Assembly (NCBI GenBank): GCA_034638255.1 | Contig: JAWPGT010000012.1 | Coordinates: forward strand, 434,001-498,000 | Length of the DNA: 64,000 nucleotides | Direction: 5' to 3' | Source of the DNA: Coprinus comatus | Lineage: Eukaryota > Basidiomycota > Agaricomycetes > Agaricales > Agaricaceae | In this document: positions 23,882 to 37,532 of the stretch, in pieces | Position numbering within the stretch: position 1 is the stretch's first letter | Layout of the letters: each line of letters opens with the position of its first letter | Notes under the pieces: model-generated | Databases searched by the model: none | The model's input: only the letters and a program-made list of their open reading frames with translations | Told to the model about the DNA's origin: nothing | Position numbers and translations under genes: made by a program

Positions 23882-24631
23882 ATGGCCTTCCTCTCCTCAA
23901 AGGTTAAGCGTCAGGCTGCCCACGAAGATATCTCCCGCCTTCTCGAGCCAGAATATGCCCCAACTCCTCGTCCCTCATATCAGCTAACTCTCATCCGAGA
24001 CGAGAATGGCGACTTCCATGACCCAGACTACCGTCCATTTTCACCCCTACCCAGACCAAAGTCTCCCCCACGCAGACAACAACCCTCTCCCAGACCCTAC
24101 TGGGAGACAGTATTGCCTCAGACTCAAGTCTATGACGAGGAAGACTCAGATGACGAAGAAGAAGAAGTACTCGAGCGAAGGCTCTCAGATGGATATGCCT
24201 TCTCTCCCAATTACGCTCAGCGCCGCTCTGCACAATTCCGTCGCGAACAATATCGCTATTCATCCTATTCACCCTCGTATGTTCCCTCGTACACATATCC
24301 TTCTCCTTCTACCACAGAGTACTCGTCACCACCGACATCGTACGACTCGGAGGTAACTGTACTTGATGAAAAGTGTGGAGAAAAGGAAAAGCATGGTTGG
24401 GCTTGTGCTTTGAGAAACAGACTAGTGAATGGTGGATCGGTGAAGGATGTAGAAATCACATCGGAAAAACAGAAGGAGAAGAAATTATTAGGAAAGGTCG
24501 ACGATGTCCCCACTTGCGGTGAAGTCTTGAAGCGCCGTTGGGTTATTCTCCGTCTTTCCATGCAGTTCAGCATGTTTCGTGCCCAACGGCGCATGAAACG
24601 TGTGCAATCACTCATGACGACAATTCATTGA
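23882..24631 (+). CDS. hypothetical protein, Pro/Tyr/Ser-rich, isolated
   Basis: Single exon of 249 aa starting MAFLSSKVKRQ, 33 nt after a TATA box. Residues ~27-80 are Pro/Arg-rich (RPFSPLPRPKSPPRRQQPS). An acidic run follows (DEEDSDDEEEEVLERR), then a Tyr/Ser/Pro-rich segment (YRYSSYSPSYVPSYTYPSPS). The C-terminus is more ordered and basic, with HGWACALRNRLVNGG and a helical tail of bulky and basic residues (RRWVILRLSMQFSMFRAQRR). I do not recognise the family. There is no signal peptide and no clear membrane span. It is the only intact gene in about 22 kb. Codon choice and the promoter favour a real gene; function is unknown. Confidence 0.65.
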   Translation: MAFLSSKVKRQAAHEDISRLLEPEYAPTPRPSYQLTLIRDENGDFHDPDYRPFSPLPRPKSPPRRQQPSPRPYWETVLPQTQVYDEEDSDDEEEEVLERRLSDGYAFSPNYAQRRSAQFRREQYRYSSYSPSYVPSYTYPSPSTTEYSSPPTSYDSEVTVLDEKCGEKEKHGWACALRNRLVNGGSVKDVEITSEKQKEKKLLGKVDDVPTCGEVLKRRWVILRLSMQFSMFRAQRRMKRVQSLMTTIH

Positions 24632-27600
24632 ACCTCCTCATTTCCTTTCATATTTCTTTCGCATCCTTTCGCCTATCTCATCATCGGACTTCATGCCATA
24701 CATGTCTCTTCATGCATCACATCTATTATTCACCATCATGCACACCCACAACTACCATTGACCTCGTGATACCCATCTGCATTTCTCTGTTCGCATCTTC
24801 ATGCTTCATCTTCTCATATGTGTATTTCTATGTGTTTTCTTTTGTTTTTGTTTTAGCTCTCGACGTCAGGTTCAGTTATGGGAACCCTTGCATTGCTTTT
24901 CATCTGTATATGTTTGTCTCTGTTCTTCATCACTCCACACTCCTGCATCTCATTTTTTTTCGTTCACCATTTCCTGATCACGATTTCGGTTTATACGAGT
25001 CGCTAGTCGATCTCCTGTATTATTAACTTTCACGAGCTTTACGTCCCAGTAGCTAGTTGCGATAGGTATTCTAGCCACTTTATTTAGATTCCTCACGGTT
25101 TGACTACATGCATTGATGAATCTATTGAAAATTTTGTGGACCACGAATTTTGGACTGATTGTGAGATTAATTATTCCTACACGAGGCATTGAGAGATAAT
25201 CTCGGGTTGGTGCGGCATTACTTGTGAAATAACCTGGAATAACGATATCATTGGTTCCATGGGGACATGTGGCCAGTCAAGAAATCAATGTTTGATCAAA
25301 AAAGGAATCTGCTAAAGGTAGTCGTGAGTCGTCCCTTTTTCCGGTGACTCTGCGGCGACCTATTACGTGCATTGTGTTACCATCCGACGACCGACGCTAC
25401 TAGTGAACGGCATATTTAAAAAAAATGGGGTGCTCAGTTGCATGTGGTGTCAGGAGCGAACTCGTGGGCCTTCTAGTTATTGACCACAAACCTTTTTAGG
25501 AACCGGAGTTCGGACGACGGTGTCCGGCAAATTTTTTACATACAAACCGCACTCGCATCTTACATCCTGGAGCCTGAAATTATGGAATTGCAGCGTGCGC
25601 GAAGTTTGTGTTTGATAAGTCGCTGAGCAGGGTTGCCTTCGGTTCAATTGTTAAAGCTTGGAGGACTGGGGGCTTTTAGACATGGGTTTGTGGCATCTTG
25701 ATGTCGGTAAGGGAAGGTGTCATTTTTATGTCAAAAAAAGATGGTCGTAAGGGTCTTCGACTCTCAATGGACTCTTGTTCGGACCTCTTTTTGATAGTCT
25801 TAAACAGAACGCGTGATGCATGAGGCCTTGAGTTTTTTTTGGTGGTTCTCTTTGATAAATTGTAGGAATTTTTAGATTATCTGTATGGAATTTCTGGCGA
25901 GACTGGAAGCGACGCTTGTATCTCATTACTCAAACTCAAGCCGGGCTTTTTGCCTTCTGATGCGAGTTACGCTTGAATACCGCTGAATGTTGAGCAATTC
26001 TATTATATCATACCAGTTATCGTCTGACAATTTTATATTGTAGTGTGGTGTTAAAGTGTCATCTCACACAAGAACGCAATGGAGTTATGGCGGGTAGGCC
26101 CCAACCACGCCTTGACCTCGCCTATCCAGTAAGTGGGTAGTAACCGGAAGGAGCAAGTGATGAGTTCTGCTTGAAGGATGATATCTACTTTCCGGCGCTT
26201 TGACATGTAGAATAATAGTTGACTGGTAAGGTGTCCTCTAATAATATACTATCAGGAGACTTGGGTTACAGTGGAGCTATACAGTCAGATACTTCCGTAA
26301 AATGGAGGTATAGCAATGACGTAATGCATCTATTCTGTGCAAATTTCTGTGGTAAAATACGATTTTGCACGGCATTTTCCATTGAAAAAATTTTGCGATG
26401 CGAACAGGGTTCAATTTGGTTTGTGAGGAAATACACTATAGTCGAGCCCGACAAGAAACTGTCGCGAGTATATTTGAATGCTCGACACAGCACAATTGTC
26501 GCAGTATACTACTTTCCAAAGAATTAGAGAATTTAACCTTCTAACTGTCTTTAACTCGATTTCAAACAGGTGATGGTGACAAGAAAAGGAAGGTTCATTA
26601 CCTGAATAGGATGTTTGTTCGCCTGTCGGACTTTATAACTTGGACAAAACAACCTGAACACACGGTTGCCTCTGTACTACAGCACCACCTTCACGATACT
26701 TTGAAACACTTCTTCAATGCACGCCCAGGCCTCTAGCAAGGAATAAGGTTCAAGTTTTAGGATACTGGGCACTATGTATGTATTTTTGCTGATTGTCATG
26801 AATTGACATTGGATTGCGGTCGTCCAGTTCTCGCTCTCTCTGATATGCTTCCTCCTCGCGAAAGGCAGAGTGTACTGCGGGCTCAATATTAACAGATATT
26901 TGACATCCCCCGAGCTCTCTGGTGGGCTGAAAACCACGTTGCCAAATGACTAGCGGATTGGAACATTTTGTGACGCATACAACCAGTCTTCTACTTGGAT
27001 ATTGGATCGTTAGGCGTAAAGTCAGGTAATACCAGTCAGGAATCGGCTTACGATACTGTACATGTAGCTTCAAACCAAACTATGGCTTGGAAATGTTCAT
27101 ACAACCTACACCAAATGTTCACGAAATACCTCTTGCATCTTCAACTACATTTCCTATACATTTCCAACAAACCGGTACATCAGCTTCATAGTTTGCGCAC
27201 AGCAGAATCACAGCATACAGCCTTCCAGGTATTGAAACGTCCATACTTTCCCTGGTTCCAGGTTGCTGATGTCTCAGATCGCATTTTTGATGATTCTTAC
27301 CCTACTGTATTCGATGTTCAGCTTTTCCGATGTGCACGGTCACTACCCTTGAACATTTGTTACACAGCCCAGTCAACAGACACGAAGTTGACTCGTTTTT
27401 ACCCAGCATCACCGTGTCGAGAAATTCATGACATCACCTAGTGGGGGGGATCGTACCCTATGAGACCTGGTCTCTACAACCAGTGATCATTTTTATTCAC
27501 TTATTGGTCTTGACTCAGTATCATTTGTTAGACTTTCTCTCATCGAGTTGTGTTACGGGAAGCACCGCATCGGATACTTGTGCCTGTTGTATGCACCGGC

Positions 27601-30600
27601 ATACTTATGTATCAATCCTCAAGGCAATCTTCTTCACATCAACTGATAAGATAGTGAGCAAACCCGATCAAGACTATGTCTATTTCAAGTCTATTCTAAG
27701 GCTGCGGGCTTGAAGCTGGGTTGTTCCGTTTCCCCAACCCTAATCCAATAACCGATAATGACGTCTTGAAGCTGTTTACGATATTTTCTATCAATCAGAC
27801 TTGGGTCATCGATAACCAATCCAATCCCTTTGTGATCACCATAAAGCTTCTCTGAGCCCAATATCAGCAACGCGGCAGCATCACCTCCATAACCTACAAT
27901 GCGAATATCTAACTCAGATCATCACCTGGTATGTATCGTGCGCATGATAATCAGCTAGATCTTATCGTAGTGCTGCTACTTGCTGGGAGGTGACTATTAC
28001 CCGAGGATAGAAGATTGTCACTCAGCTAAAAGTGGGGGTAAGAGAAAGTTCTTTAAGGAAATTAGCGTGCACGGGGATCATTGCGAAGGTAGTATGGACT
28101 TGTCACACGAGTAGTCATATGTACACACAGTTTGCGGGGTTAGCCTCGAGGCTTGAGCGCTTCAACTTGGATCATACTTTGACTATGTCTTGCCACATAT
28201 GCTGCGCGCTGTATTACTCCGAGATTCTTTTTTTCCAGCTCTCTAGTGCAAATCTCTTGGTTATATCAGATATCGGGCCGAAGAACATGCTAACGACTAA
28301 TATTTCTTTAGCTACAAACACAATGTTTAAAAATATAGAGAATGTCCCATTCCTCGCGACGGAACTTCATCGGAAATCGTCTATAGGATCAGTCAGGCGT
28401 TACAATTGATCGCGGGGTTAATACGAGTCATGTCCAGGTGAAAGAGACTTATATTATTTATTCATGAGAATTCACTACTGATATTGATATGTACAAACCG
28501 GGCCTTAAGTGCGATGATTTGTCGGAATAATACATGTCAACAGCAATGAGGTTTGTGACGATGTATGTTATGTGGTTACTTGTGTAGACGTGGATGAGGA
28601 AGATTCGGTGAGGACTTGAAAGTTGTGGAATAATCCCGACTTTTGTCGACTTATATATGACAAATGTTCCGGAGAATTCTCCAATAATTTGGCTGTTGTA
28701 AATCTTGATTTGTGAATTGGGTTACTGAACCAGTTTAGTAGTGTTCTAGTTACTCATATCTCACTCATAGGAGACTACAATTGCTACACAGGAAAATACA
28801 GCCCAGAAATGACTAACGCATGTTCCCCGTCACTCCAGCACACCATCCGCTCTTCCGCCAGTCCCTTTACCATTCCAACAATAATACCTTATTTATCAAT
28901 GTAGTTACCTGCTGGGGTAAGAGTCCGGAGTGATTGTATCTCTGTATCTGAAGTGCCACCAGTGCGATACTTATGCTTGATGAAGAGATATAGACGATTA
29001 GATGACGTCATCGTAATATCATCATCCTCACATTGCTTCTCTCAGGATCCAGCAAGCCAGCACAGTAAATACTGAGCGAATCTTATTTCGCTTACTCTTG
29101 CATGCATAAAAAAAGTTCCACCTTATACCCCAACGCCCCAATGAGGTCAGTATGTCAGTATGACTGACATTATCTGGCTTATGACGACCATATCATTAAG
29201 CACCAGCGCCACGCACCGAAAACACTCTCACTTACTGACATCATGATGTCGCCATTCTCATTCTTGCTGATTGTCAGAGGTAGCCCAGGCCGTATGTTGG
29301 GTCTGAAATCGGATACTTCTTGACATGTTCGATTTGGTTCACTACAGAGACCAGTTTGAATAGGCAGTCGATCATACTCGAGGCCGCATAATTGACAACA
29401 ACTCTTCCCAAGAGTCCAGACAGCACCTACCTGGAATCTTGAATTGGGAGTCTGGGACTCGGGTGTAATGTGCCGGAATTAATATATTTTCCCATCTCTT
29501 ACATCTTTTCTTCCCAGACTTCCACTTTCTAATTTATCCCGCCCAGAGTAAGATCATTGCCAATGACCCCATCACAGTTATGCGTGGAATGTTTTCCTTT
29601 TCAGTTTGTTCAGTGCCTGAGGTGCACAGCTTATTGCTTAGTTTGCGATGCGGCATGGGGCTATTTTGAGAATTTGATTTGGATTTGGTTAGAATGCCTT
29701 TGTTCTATACTTCGTTTCCTCCCCAGACTTACCCCAGACCATGACAAGCCCCTGTCTGTATGGACGCGCGAAAGCTGTTCTGGTCTTTTCCCCTTGTTTG
29801 AGCGACTGTTCGGAATGTGCCTTGAGTCGTAGGATACAACAAATTTCAAGTTGAACAGGGGGAATCAGGAATAGGCGATGTCATCCGCTTTATCGACGTC
29901 ATTGGTTACAGCGTATATACGAATAAAGTATGCTCGCTAATAGTATTGATTGACCCCACATTAGGAGAACCCTTCGAGTCGGAAAACACGACGAAGTTAT
30001 TATCAGCCTCAATGTTTCAATATTTAACGCATGCTCGCGAATCTGATTGATTCTGAAGAGGCAATTAATTTATCTGAGCTATGGGAAATACTTATTGAGA
30101 GCAGATGGAGATTGATTTAGCATCTACTCAAGGTGTCGTTATGTTTCATGTTTAAATGATTCCCGTGTGCCAATTTGCGGGTGTACAAAACATCTTAGGA
30201 ACATAAAGATAAGATTAAATCAATTGGTCAAGTTATTGTGATTGTTTCTAATCGAGTGATATTAAGCCCCTACCCGACATAACGTATTATATATTGTACA
30301 TATGTGTATACATATCAAGCCACAGCTAACATTATATTTCATCTTCGATTCCCACATCAGTTACTAGAGTAATACGAAGCCCGAAGGTCATGGGGTAGAT
30401 ACCCTTCAAGTTTTGGGAATGGTCTAATGGAACTTTCTGTTATCTCAACAGTTAGGAGTTGTCTACGTACGCGGACCTTGGGGAACTCAAACCGTTCATA
30501 CGAATGAACGAACCATCTATCTATAAGCGCCAAGTAGGTATGTAGTAATTCTAGAACATCGTTCCCTCCCACTAAACAGTTTCGGGCTCTTGTGAAAATG

Positions 30601-33600
30601 TGGTTCTTATAGTGGGGTTAAGTTGTAGCACCATTCGCAAATAAGTGATACATTATCTGAATTGGATTTGTAAGGATAGAAGCTCGAGAGCATGTTATCA
30701 GGCTAGCGCGTGAGTTCTTAAACTTTACCCATGACCTCTACCCTTCGAATTTTTACAGTTTAAAAAATGAAGTGCATGTCACTGACTAATCATGAGATAC
30801 ATAAGATGTCGAAGATGAACATCGGACTTGGGTGGAGAACTTTGATAACCAGACTCCTACTACCATCAGACATCGGACTACGGCGCTAGAATCGAATGGA
30901 GCAAGCTCTTTCTTTAGCCTTGAAATATGGCTCACAAGAACTGGAATTGTACACTTCTCTGGGTCTCAAAGTCGGTAATGAAGTACATCTATATCCTTTT
31001 ATTGCTACGTTCTATGATTAAGACTTCATATTCTTACTCACTGTATATCTTGTGGTATCTATCATCTTTTTATAAGTAGTAGTAACCGACAATGGCAACC
31101 CTTGATGTCGTGTCAGGTCGAGGTTACCCGAGCCCGACCTATCTCAGAAATTAGATGTTTTAGTCGATCTTTCTCCCAGGAGAAGCACTGTGGTTTCTAA
31201 GAAGTACTAGAGAAAAATACAGAACACCAATAAGCAAGTTTTCTGACAGCAATCATACTATGCCGAGTCAGACTTCGACACAACTTCCATTTCCGAGTCG
31301 ACTTTGGACCACATAAAGTTGGCATTACCTTGGCAGTACTAATGAGTTAGTGCAGTCGATATAGTGCACTTCTCACCCTTCATATTCTGATATCCGGAGC
31401 AATATTACAACTTGGATAACACAAATAGTAATATATGCAACACAAGTAATTACAGTAAATACCAGTTCGCATCGCTTAAAGCAAACCGTTCAGTAACAAC
31501 CGAGGCCGCGCGCTAGGCTACCCTAGTTGGAGAGTCGGGAGACTTGAGCGGTGTGAATGAAATGGGCTAAATAGGAGTCGTTAGAGTTTGTGTCACCTAT
31601 GTTTAAAATCCCGAGAATACATGGTGAACCACTCAGTGTATTTTTAAACTACTCCGTGTTCTTAGGACTGGCGCGACAATAGCGTCAAAAGCTGGGACTC
31701 AGGGTAATTATAAGATTAGGCATGATCCTGAAGTAGTCCCACAGCTATTGATGTGATTACCAAGTCGAATAATAATGGCATACTCCTCAAATGCTTTATA
31801 ATTAGAATGGAAACAGCCGCTTGGAGTATAGTGGTCAATTGGAACAGTATACTCTGACCCACAAGAAAGAAGTTTGTTTCCCATATTGAATGGGCGTCTT
31901 TGAGCATTCAAGAAGTACTGCAGCCTGTGACGAGAAATTCAGTACTATATCCGAAGATGACATTGTGAAAATAGTGATAGTATCAGACAGTCCAACCATA
32001 GTCGCAGTTGGAGAGCCTTGAAAACTCTCAACGGAAACAAAACTATGGGGTTTCTTGGCTGCACATTCTCTAATGGCGTAGTCAAAGTCGTACTATATTT
32101 ACTTATTCGCACCCCATTAGAAACAGTTTGTAGTACACGTTTCTAACTTGGTGTGACGTTTTCCATACATGAGTGGTAAGAAGGTAAATGATGAATACCG
32201 AGAGGCGAAGTCTTAATAAAGTTTTAGCAGCTCCACTCGATGACGACAGCAACGATGTGGACGTTAATTGACGTTAATTGACCCCACCATTCACATTGGT
32301 TACTTAACACTCTTGCAACTGTATGTATTTCATTCCGTTCGACACCATGTATACCTACGATCGACTTGCATGAAGGTGCCCTCTTGTGGGTGTGACCGCT
32401 CTTTCACAGGCCGAGCACGTTGGCAGTAGTATGTCTGTGCTGTTCACCCTGTTTCATATTAGAATGACAATGTGAAGAGTTCTGAAAACCTGAAGTCGAC
32501 GCAAACTCCTCGGGGGGACATACCATCCCAGGCAGATATAGAGCCTAAGGTAAGTCATTCCACTAGAGCAATTGGAAGCGATAGCAAGAAACGATGTTTA
32601 CAGGAGGTATATACGCAGATGAGATTATCTGTGGAGAAAGGAAATATGTCACCGAAAGAGGGGAATGAACCAATTACAACTACTGGTACCTACTCGTGGT
32701 ACCAACACCAAGGAAACCCCCAAGAAGCTCATGCTGCAAGTCTCGAGGCTAACTTGAATATGTATGACAGAGAAAGACCAGTATGATCATTGAATACCGC
32801 CTTGGCGGATTACGAATTACGCTTTCCAGGGTTTCTGAATCGTTTCGAATCATAAACCAGTGCCAACAAAAGAGGGAGAGCCAACTCGAATACAAAGGCA
32901 AACCCCATCTGTTCCCGGGAATTATAAGCACCTCGTGTACTCAGCAAGTTTCAGTGGTGCCAACTGTGTAAATGATATGCTTCTATTCGGTGGTGGTGGA
33001 TGAAAGCATAACACCAACAGATTGGCTAATGTTTGGTTACTCTTCCAACTGCGATTATCGTAAAGGATACCGGAGACCACGTTTCAATCTTGAGCTGACC
33101 ATGACCAAACATTACTTGCAAGGATTGACAACATTCGAATCGTTAATTATACCAGTGGCATTGAGAAGTATAGACCCTTGTGTACACCGGTGTGTGATAT
33201 TTTCCGTGCCTCGAGTTAGATACCGCAGTCGCACGACTACAGTATGTAGTAATGCTTTTGATAACATACGACCGGGTAATTATTCAATCTTGGAGTTGAA
33301 AGCGGTATGTCAAGGAGAGGGTCTCGTCGTTTTCCCACGACATCGGCGTCTTCCTTAGAACCAAGTTAGAACTGGATAGATCCCGACCCTGGCTGCCTTG
33401 CTCTTCTCTAATCATCGCACTCCAATGGACAGTTTTTGATTTCAACCTATGCGGGTAAAGGTTTCAAAACTATATACGTATTTATCAAAGCGTTGTCCAA
33501 CTCGTGCATCATGGTCAATTGAGAATATCATTGGCCCTGGTAAAGCACTGCAGATGTACAATAGGCAGTGCACGCGGCAATCCTGATTTGTCGAGCTCTG

Positions 33601-34167
33601 CACGTACTTTGAACGCTTGGATGATGACGGCTTACTTCCTTTAGACCGTTCCTATTTGGTTCCTGCTGATAGGCACATGTGTGGTAATACTACCTCCTGG
33701 GATCAGAGAACGGCAGGGGACTAGACCTTCGTCTACGGTTAAGAGATTGCATATATACGACATAGAGGTATGTAAGACGAACATGACGGATATGAATTCC
33801 TCCTCAGCGCATTTAGATTTCGTAATGCACGTCTTCTTAAAGGCGCTTCAGCACACCCAGTAGTAATAACATGTATGTAACAGAAGCGCTATTTGAGATA
33901 GCCCTGTATGATATTGGGACTTAGGCGAGGATAAATCGAGGCCGGCAGATTGCATGCCATCTCCCGAGGTCATTGAATATGTAGTAAGAGTTCAAAGTTA
34001 TTACGATTAAGAAGTTCCGGATTTGCGAATACCTCCGCTACCATCAAGAGATTCTCCAACTTCAGCGCGTTTGACAATCCTTTGTTACGATATCTGTTCT
34101 CGGATCTTTTCCAAGTAGTGCAAAAAGAAATTGGAATATTCAAGCCAAAAGATTGAACACGTTTATT
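24632..34167. other. gene-poor region (~9.5 kb)
   Basis: The first ~400 nt are a pyrimidine-rich 3' flank of the upstream gene. Beyond that I see no supportable gene. Open frames of 80-150 codons (for example 26995..27441, 28032..28409, 32472..32786, 32972..33358) carry no domain I recognise. A 10-nt tandem repeat (acgttaattg twice) lies at 32261..32280. No tRNA, CRISPR-like array or transposon protein was recognised. Confidence 0.45.
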
Positions 34168-35590
34168 TTAAGAAATGTCTACGATAACATACTGTTTTTC
34201 TTCAGCTATACCTGACCCTTTTAATCTCGGCCAAGAACTTGTCACGTCCCATGTGTAGGATATGGCCTCAGTACACCAACCGTCATGTAGAGCAACAACG
34301 ATTCCAGGAAGTACGATGATACTATCTATTACCACTATAAGGGAACCACCATAGATGTTCAACTTCCACAATTTCAGTAGCAACCGGGTCGTTAGCCTTG
34401 GTCGGTGACATAGCTGGAGTTTATGATAGTCTAATGTTGTGACACTGGTAATCTAAAGCATATTCCGGTGCATGAAAGGGAAAGGTTGACAATTCCACCG
34501 CATCTCGATTCCATCATCACTAACGTAAACCGGTGTAACGGAAACAAATGTTGAAACGGTTTTTGATCTTCAATCTGATGCACCGTATATACCCCAGTGT
34601 TGTCCAGTGTACAGAATTAGTTCATTCGAAGGTACATAAATTTTAGTATTATTGGGTATTATTATCCTCAATGCAGAGAAATAATAGATACCAAACTTAC
34701 TTCAGCCCACTATGATGATAGCGGCAAAAGAGTGACTTGTTTTTCTCCCTTTTTATCTAAGGTATCCGTATCTTTATTCTAATGAAGTAGAGACAACATT
34801 CTGTCACTTCTTTCTGTCCACATTTTTACCAGGACAGAATTTGATGTAGTGGTACACCTGTGCAGCTTCGTGGTTTCAAGAATTCCAAGTAGCTCGGTCC
34901 CCAGAGAGGCTGTCTTTCCATGTCCAATCACGTCAACTCGAAAGAAAAATGATTGATATATCACTTCCTCTTGATCATCCCCTACGTCTGATCATCTTCA
35001 GAGTCCATAAATAGGCGAGATAAAAAAAGATAATCCACCCCCGAAATCATCATCTCTCCGCATATTTGTAGAAGGAATAATAGCACCTCGCGTTTCGAGC
35101 CTATTACAACTCGCATACCACCGCTTCTTGCCGATTCATCAACATCAGCGAGGGATTGGGCTATCTTGTTTGGATAGTCCAAGTAATAATATTCGATCAT
35201 ATTATCCTTCTAAACAAGTAGCCATCGTCCTCCCGGAACCAACTGATGATCTGCATGAAGTTCCGATTTTGGAATTAGAGTTTTCTTGAACCGAGATCGA
35301 GTTGTCTGAGAACCAAGTGTCTCGAACTTGAAGTCATATGTAATGACCCATTGTTGTAGTTCATCTATCATATAGTCCTCGATTCTTCCTTCCAGTCTTA
35401 TCTATGTTGGTTCAATGGAAGAGAGGTCATTGGCTAGCTTGTACCATAACTGCCGGGATTGTGTAATTATACCAAGAAGTACAGACCAACCCCATAATTG
35501 CCAGGTGGCTGCGAAATTTTCAGAATATTGCTCTGATTCTTGTTAGTACATACAGGTTTAGCTGTTAACAGACTGCGCCAACCCATAAGA
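34168..35590 (-). pseudogene. decayed F-box gene, copy A
   Basis: On the minus strand, frame-broken pieces read as an Agaricomycete F-box protein of the type with a WD-like C-terminal half. In order: SRQLWYKLAND, IEDYMIDELQQWVI, LVPGGRWLLV followed by a TAG stop, a strand-rich piece (MIEYYYLDYPNKIAQSL), FRVDVIGHGKTASL and LKLWKLNIYGGSLIVVID. LVPGGRWLL is typical of this F-box group. Several stops and frameshifts mean no single reading works. The same gene is present as copy B at about 58.2-59.5 kb, with matching blocks such as gaattacaacaatgggtta (copy A gaactacaacaatgggtca). Boundaries are approximate. Confidence 0.7.
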
Positions 35591-37211
35591 TTCTCCAGCA
35601 CTCAAGTACCAATATTTTACACGGGTAACCCTAAATGTACTAGAAGTGTATATCCTGAAGGGCTGGAAAGAATGTTCAAACGTTCACCGTCCAATTTACT
35701 ACTAGTAACGATCACTCCGGTCGCTTCAATACTATACTGGCCTCTAGGGCCTAACCGACCGACTCAACCCAAGTCAAATTAACCTTTGACCTCCTCTGAT
35801 GTGGTACCATAATTACATTTCCATTCGAACCACACCGATCACTGTGTATCATTATGGTCTTACACTGCCTCGCAAGCCGAAAAAAATACAATCACGGCCT
35901 TTATCACATATGTGTGTGTGCATTGGTAGAAGAACTAGTAGGAACTACACTCATTCGTCAAAAAAAAAAAAAAAAAAAAAAAAAAGAGAGAACTTACTTT
36001 CGAAGGTTCCAAATTTAGAGCCAAAAGCTAAAGTCAAAAGTCAAAACTTGTTGAACCCACATCGGAGGGTTTAACTCTGGCTTACACCTTGCAACAATTT
36101 GCTTTTTAATATATGAAATGAAAAAAAAAAATGAACATGAAGCTTGAGAAATTGATAGCTAGACTCAAACTTAGAACTGGATTCTTTTCTTCCTTTTCCT
36201 TTTTTTGTTGTTGTAATACCCTTGATCTATAAAAGCAACCACACGAAAACGGACTTGTGATTTCGAGTACAACCTATCCTTTCTCCAAACTTATTACATA
36301 GTATCAAGTTCTTACATTTGAAGCCTGAACACACATTAGTTGTTCTCTTCTGAGGGCATGCCTCGTAGCCAACATTACGAAATTCCCATTTCTAAAAAAA
36401 AATACATAATTCACATCATTCAAATAGGGCTTTTTTGTAGGAGTCCCTTGAGCTTGTTTGCGTGCTCCCTTGACCTCTTGTTATACAAACTTCCCTTCCC
36501 CTACCAATAGTAATAGTAACTCGCTGTTCAACTCGGCATTTGCCAATACTAAATCAAAAAAAGGCATGGTTTATATTCCAACTTTAACGACATGAAACTT
36601 TGACCCCTCCAACTTTGAATAACCTCATCCTTTTTTTTCCTTCCATATGGATTCTTACTTTAGTTTTCTACTACGAAGTTCATTGTTAAGTACTACTAAT
36701 AGGAGAGGAGGAGAGAGAGAGAGGGGGGGGTCTAGACTCTCGAGAGTGTATTGAAGTCTCAGTTTCTCAAACAGTGGATCCTTCCAAAATTATGAAGTGC
36801 TTACAACGTACAACGAACATGATTGTCATACTATTTCTTTTCTTAAAAATCGAGAGAAGAAGAAAAAAGTTAAGAGATAGATATACGATACGATATAAGT
36901 CACTAGAAACATGATAACATCACATCTATGTATATACATTATAACTTGAACGACCCCTTCTAAAACACTCTTTTTTCCCCATTCCTCATTCTTTCCAAAA
37001 TAAAAAAAAATAACTTTCCAAGAAAAATATACCCAAATTCCAAATATGTCAATTCACTTCTTCTCTTCGTGTTAAAATAACGATTACATTTCCCAACCTC
37101 CAACTTCCACTTTGTATTCCAAACTCTTCGTACCTTGGAATTTTATTGATCATTCCATTCTAATCCCCCCCTCTCCATTTATCCTCAGGATCTAATCTCC
37201 CTCTTCTTTCT
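35591..37211. other. intergenic, with A-tract and purine microsatellite
   Basis: Contains a 26-nt A run at 35960..35985, several shorter A/T tracts, and a GA/G-rich run around 36708-36729. Between about 36.1 and 37.2 kb it is AT-rich. No gene was identified. Confidence 0.5.
35960..35985 (+). repeat. A26 homopolymer tract
   Basis: An unbroken run of 26 A followed by gagag. It could be a retroposed tail or simple slippage. I see no matching upstream element body. Confidence 0.8.
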
Positions 37212-37495
37212 CTAGTTCGCCTTTGGCAACTCCTTCCTAATCATACTTTCCCTACCAGGACCAACACCAATCCATTCAACAGGAACACCAAGTCTTTCTT
37301 CTATAAATTCAATATACTTCTTACACTTCTCTGGTAACTCTTCATACGCCTTAACTTCCACAATAGATGATTTCCATCCTGGAAGTGTAACATATTCAAC
37401 TTTGACTCGACTTAATAATTCAAGATCGGCTATAACAAAGGAGAGGAGGGGGAGAGATTAGATATATCAGTTATCACAATGTTAGTTGTTAAAGA

Positions 37496-37532
<37 letters not shown>

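Noticed and set aside
24538..25026. 162-codon plus-strand open frame overlapping the end of the 249-aa gene
   Set aside because: Phe/Ser/His-rich from pyrimidine-rich 3' flank; out of frame with the real gene and no domain.
26995..27441. 148-codon open frame in the gene-poor region
   Set aside because: No recognisable motif, no splice partners, random-looking composition; likely chance.
32972..33100. Possible Kelch-like fragment (DMLLFGGGG, stop, NRLANVWLL)
   Set aside because: Only one repeat-like unit with a stop inside; no further Kelch units follow in any frame.
35960..35985. A26 tract as a retroposon tail
   Set aside because: No upstream element body and no flanking target-site duplication that I could see; simple slippage explains it.
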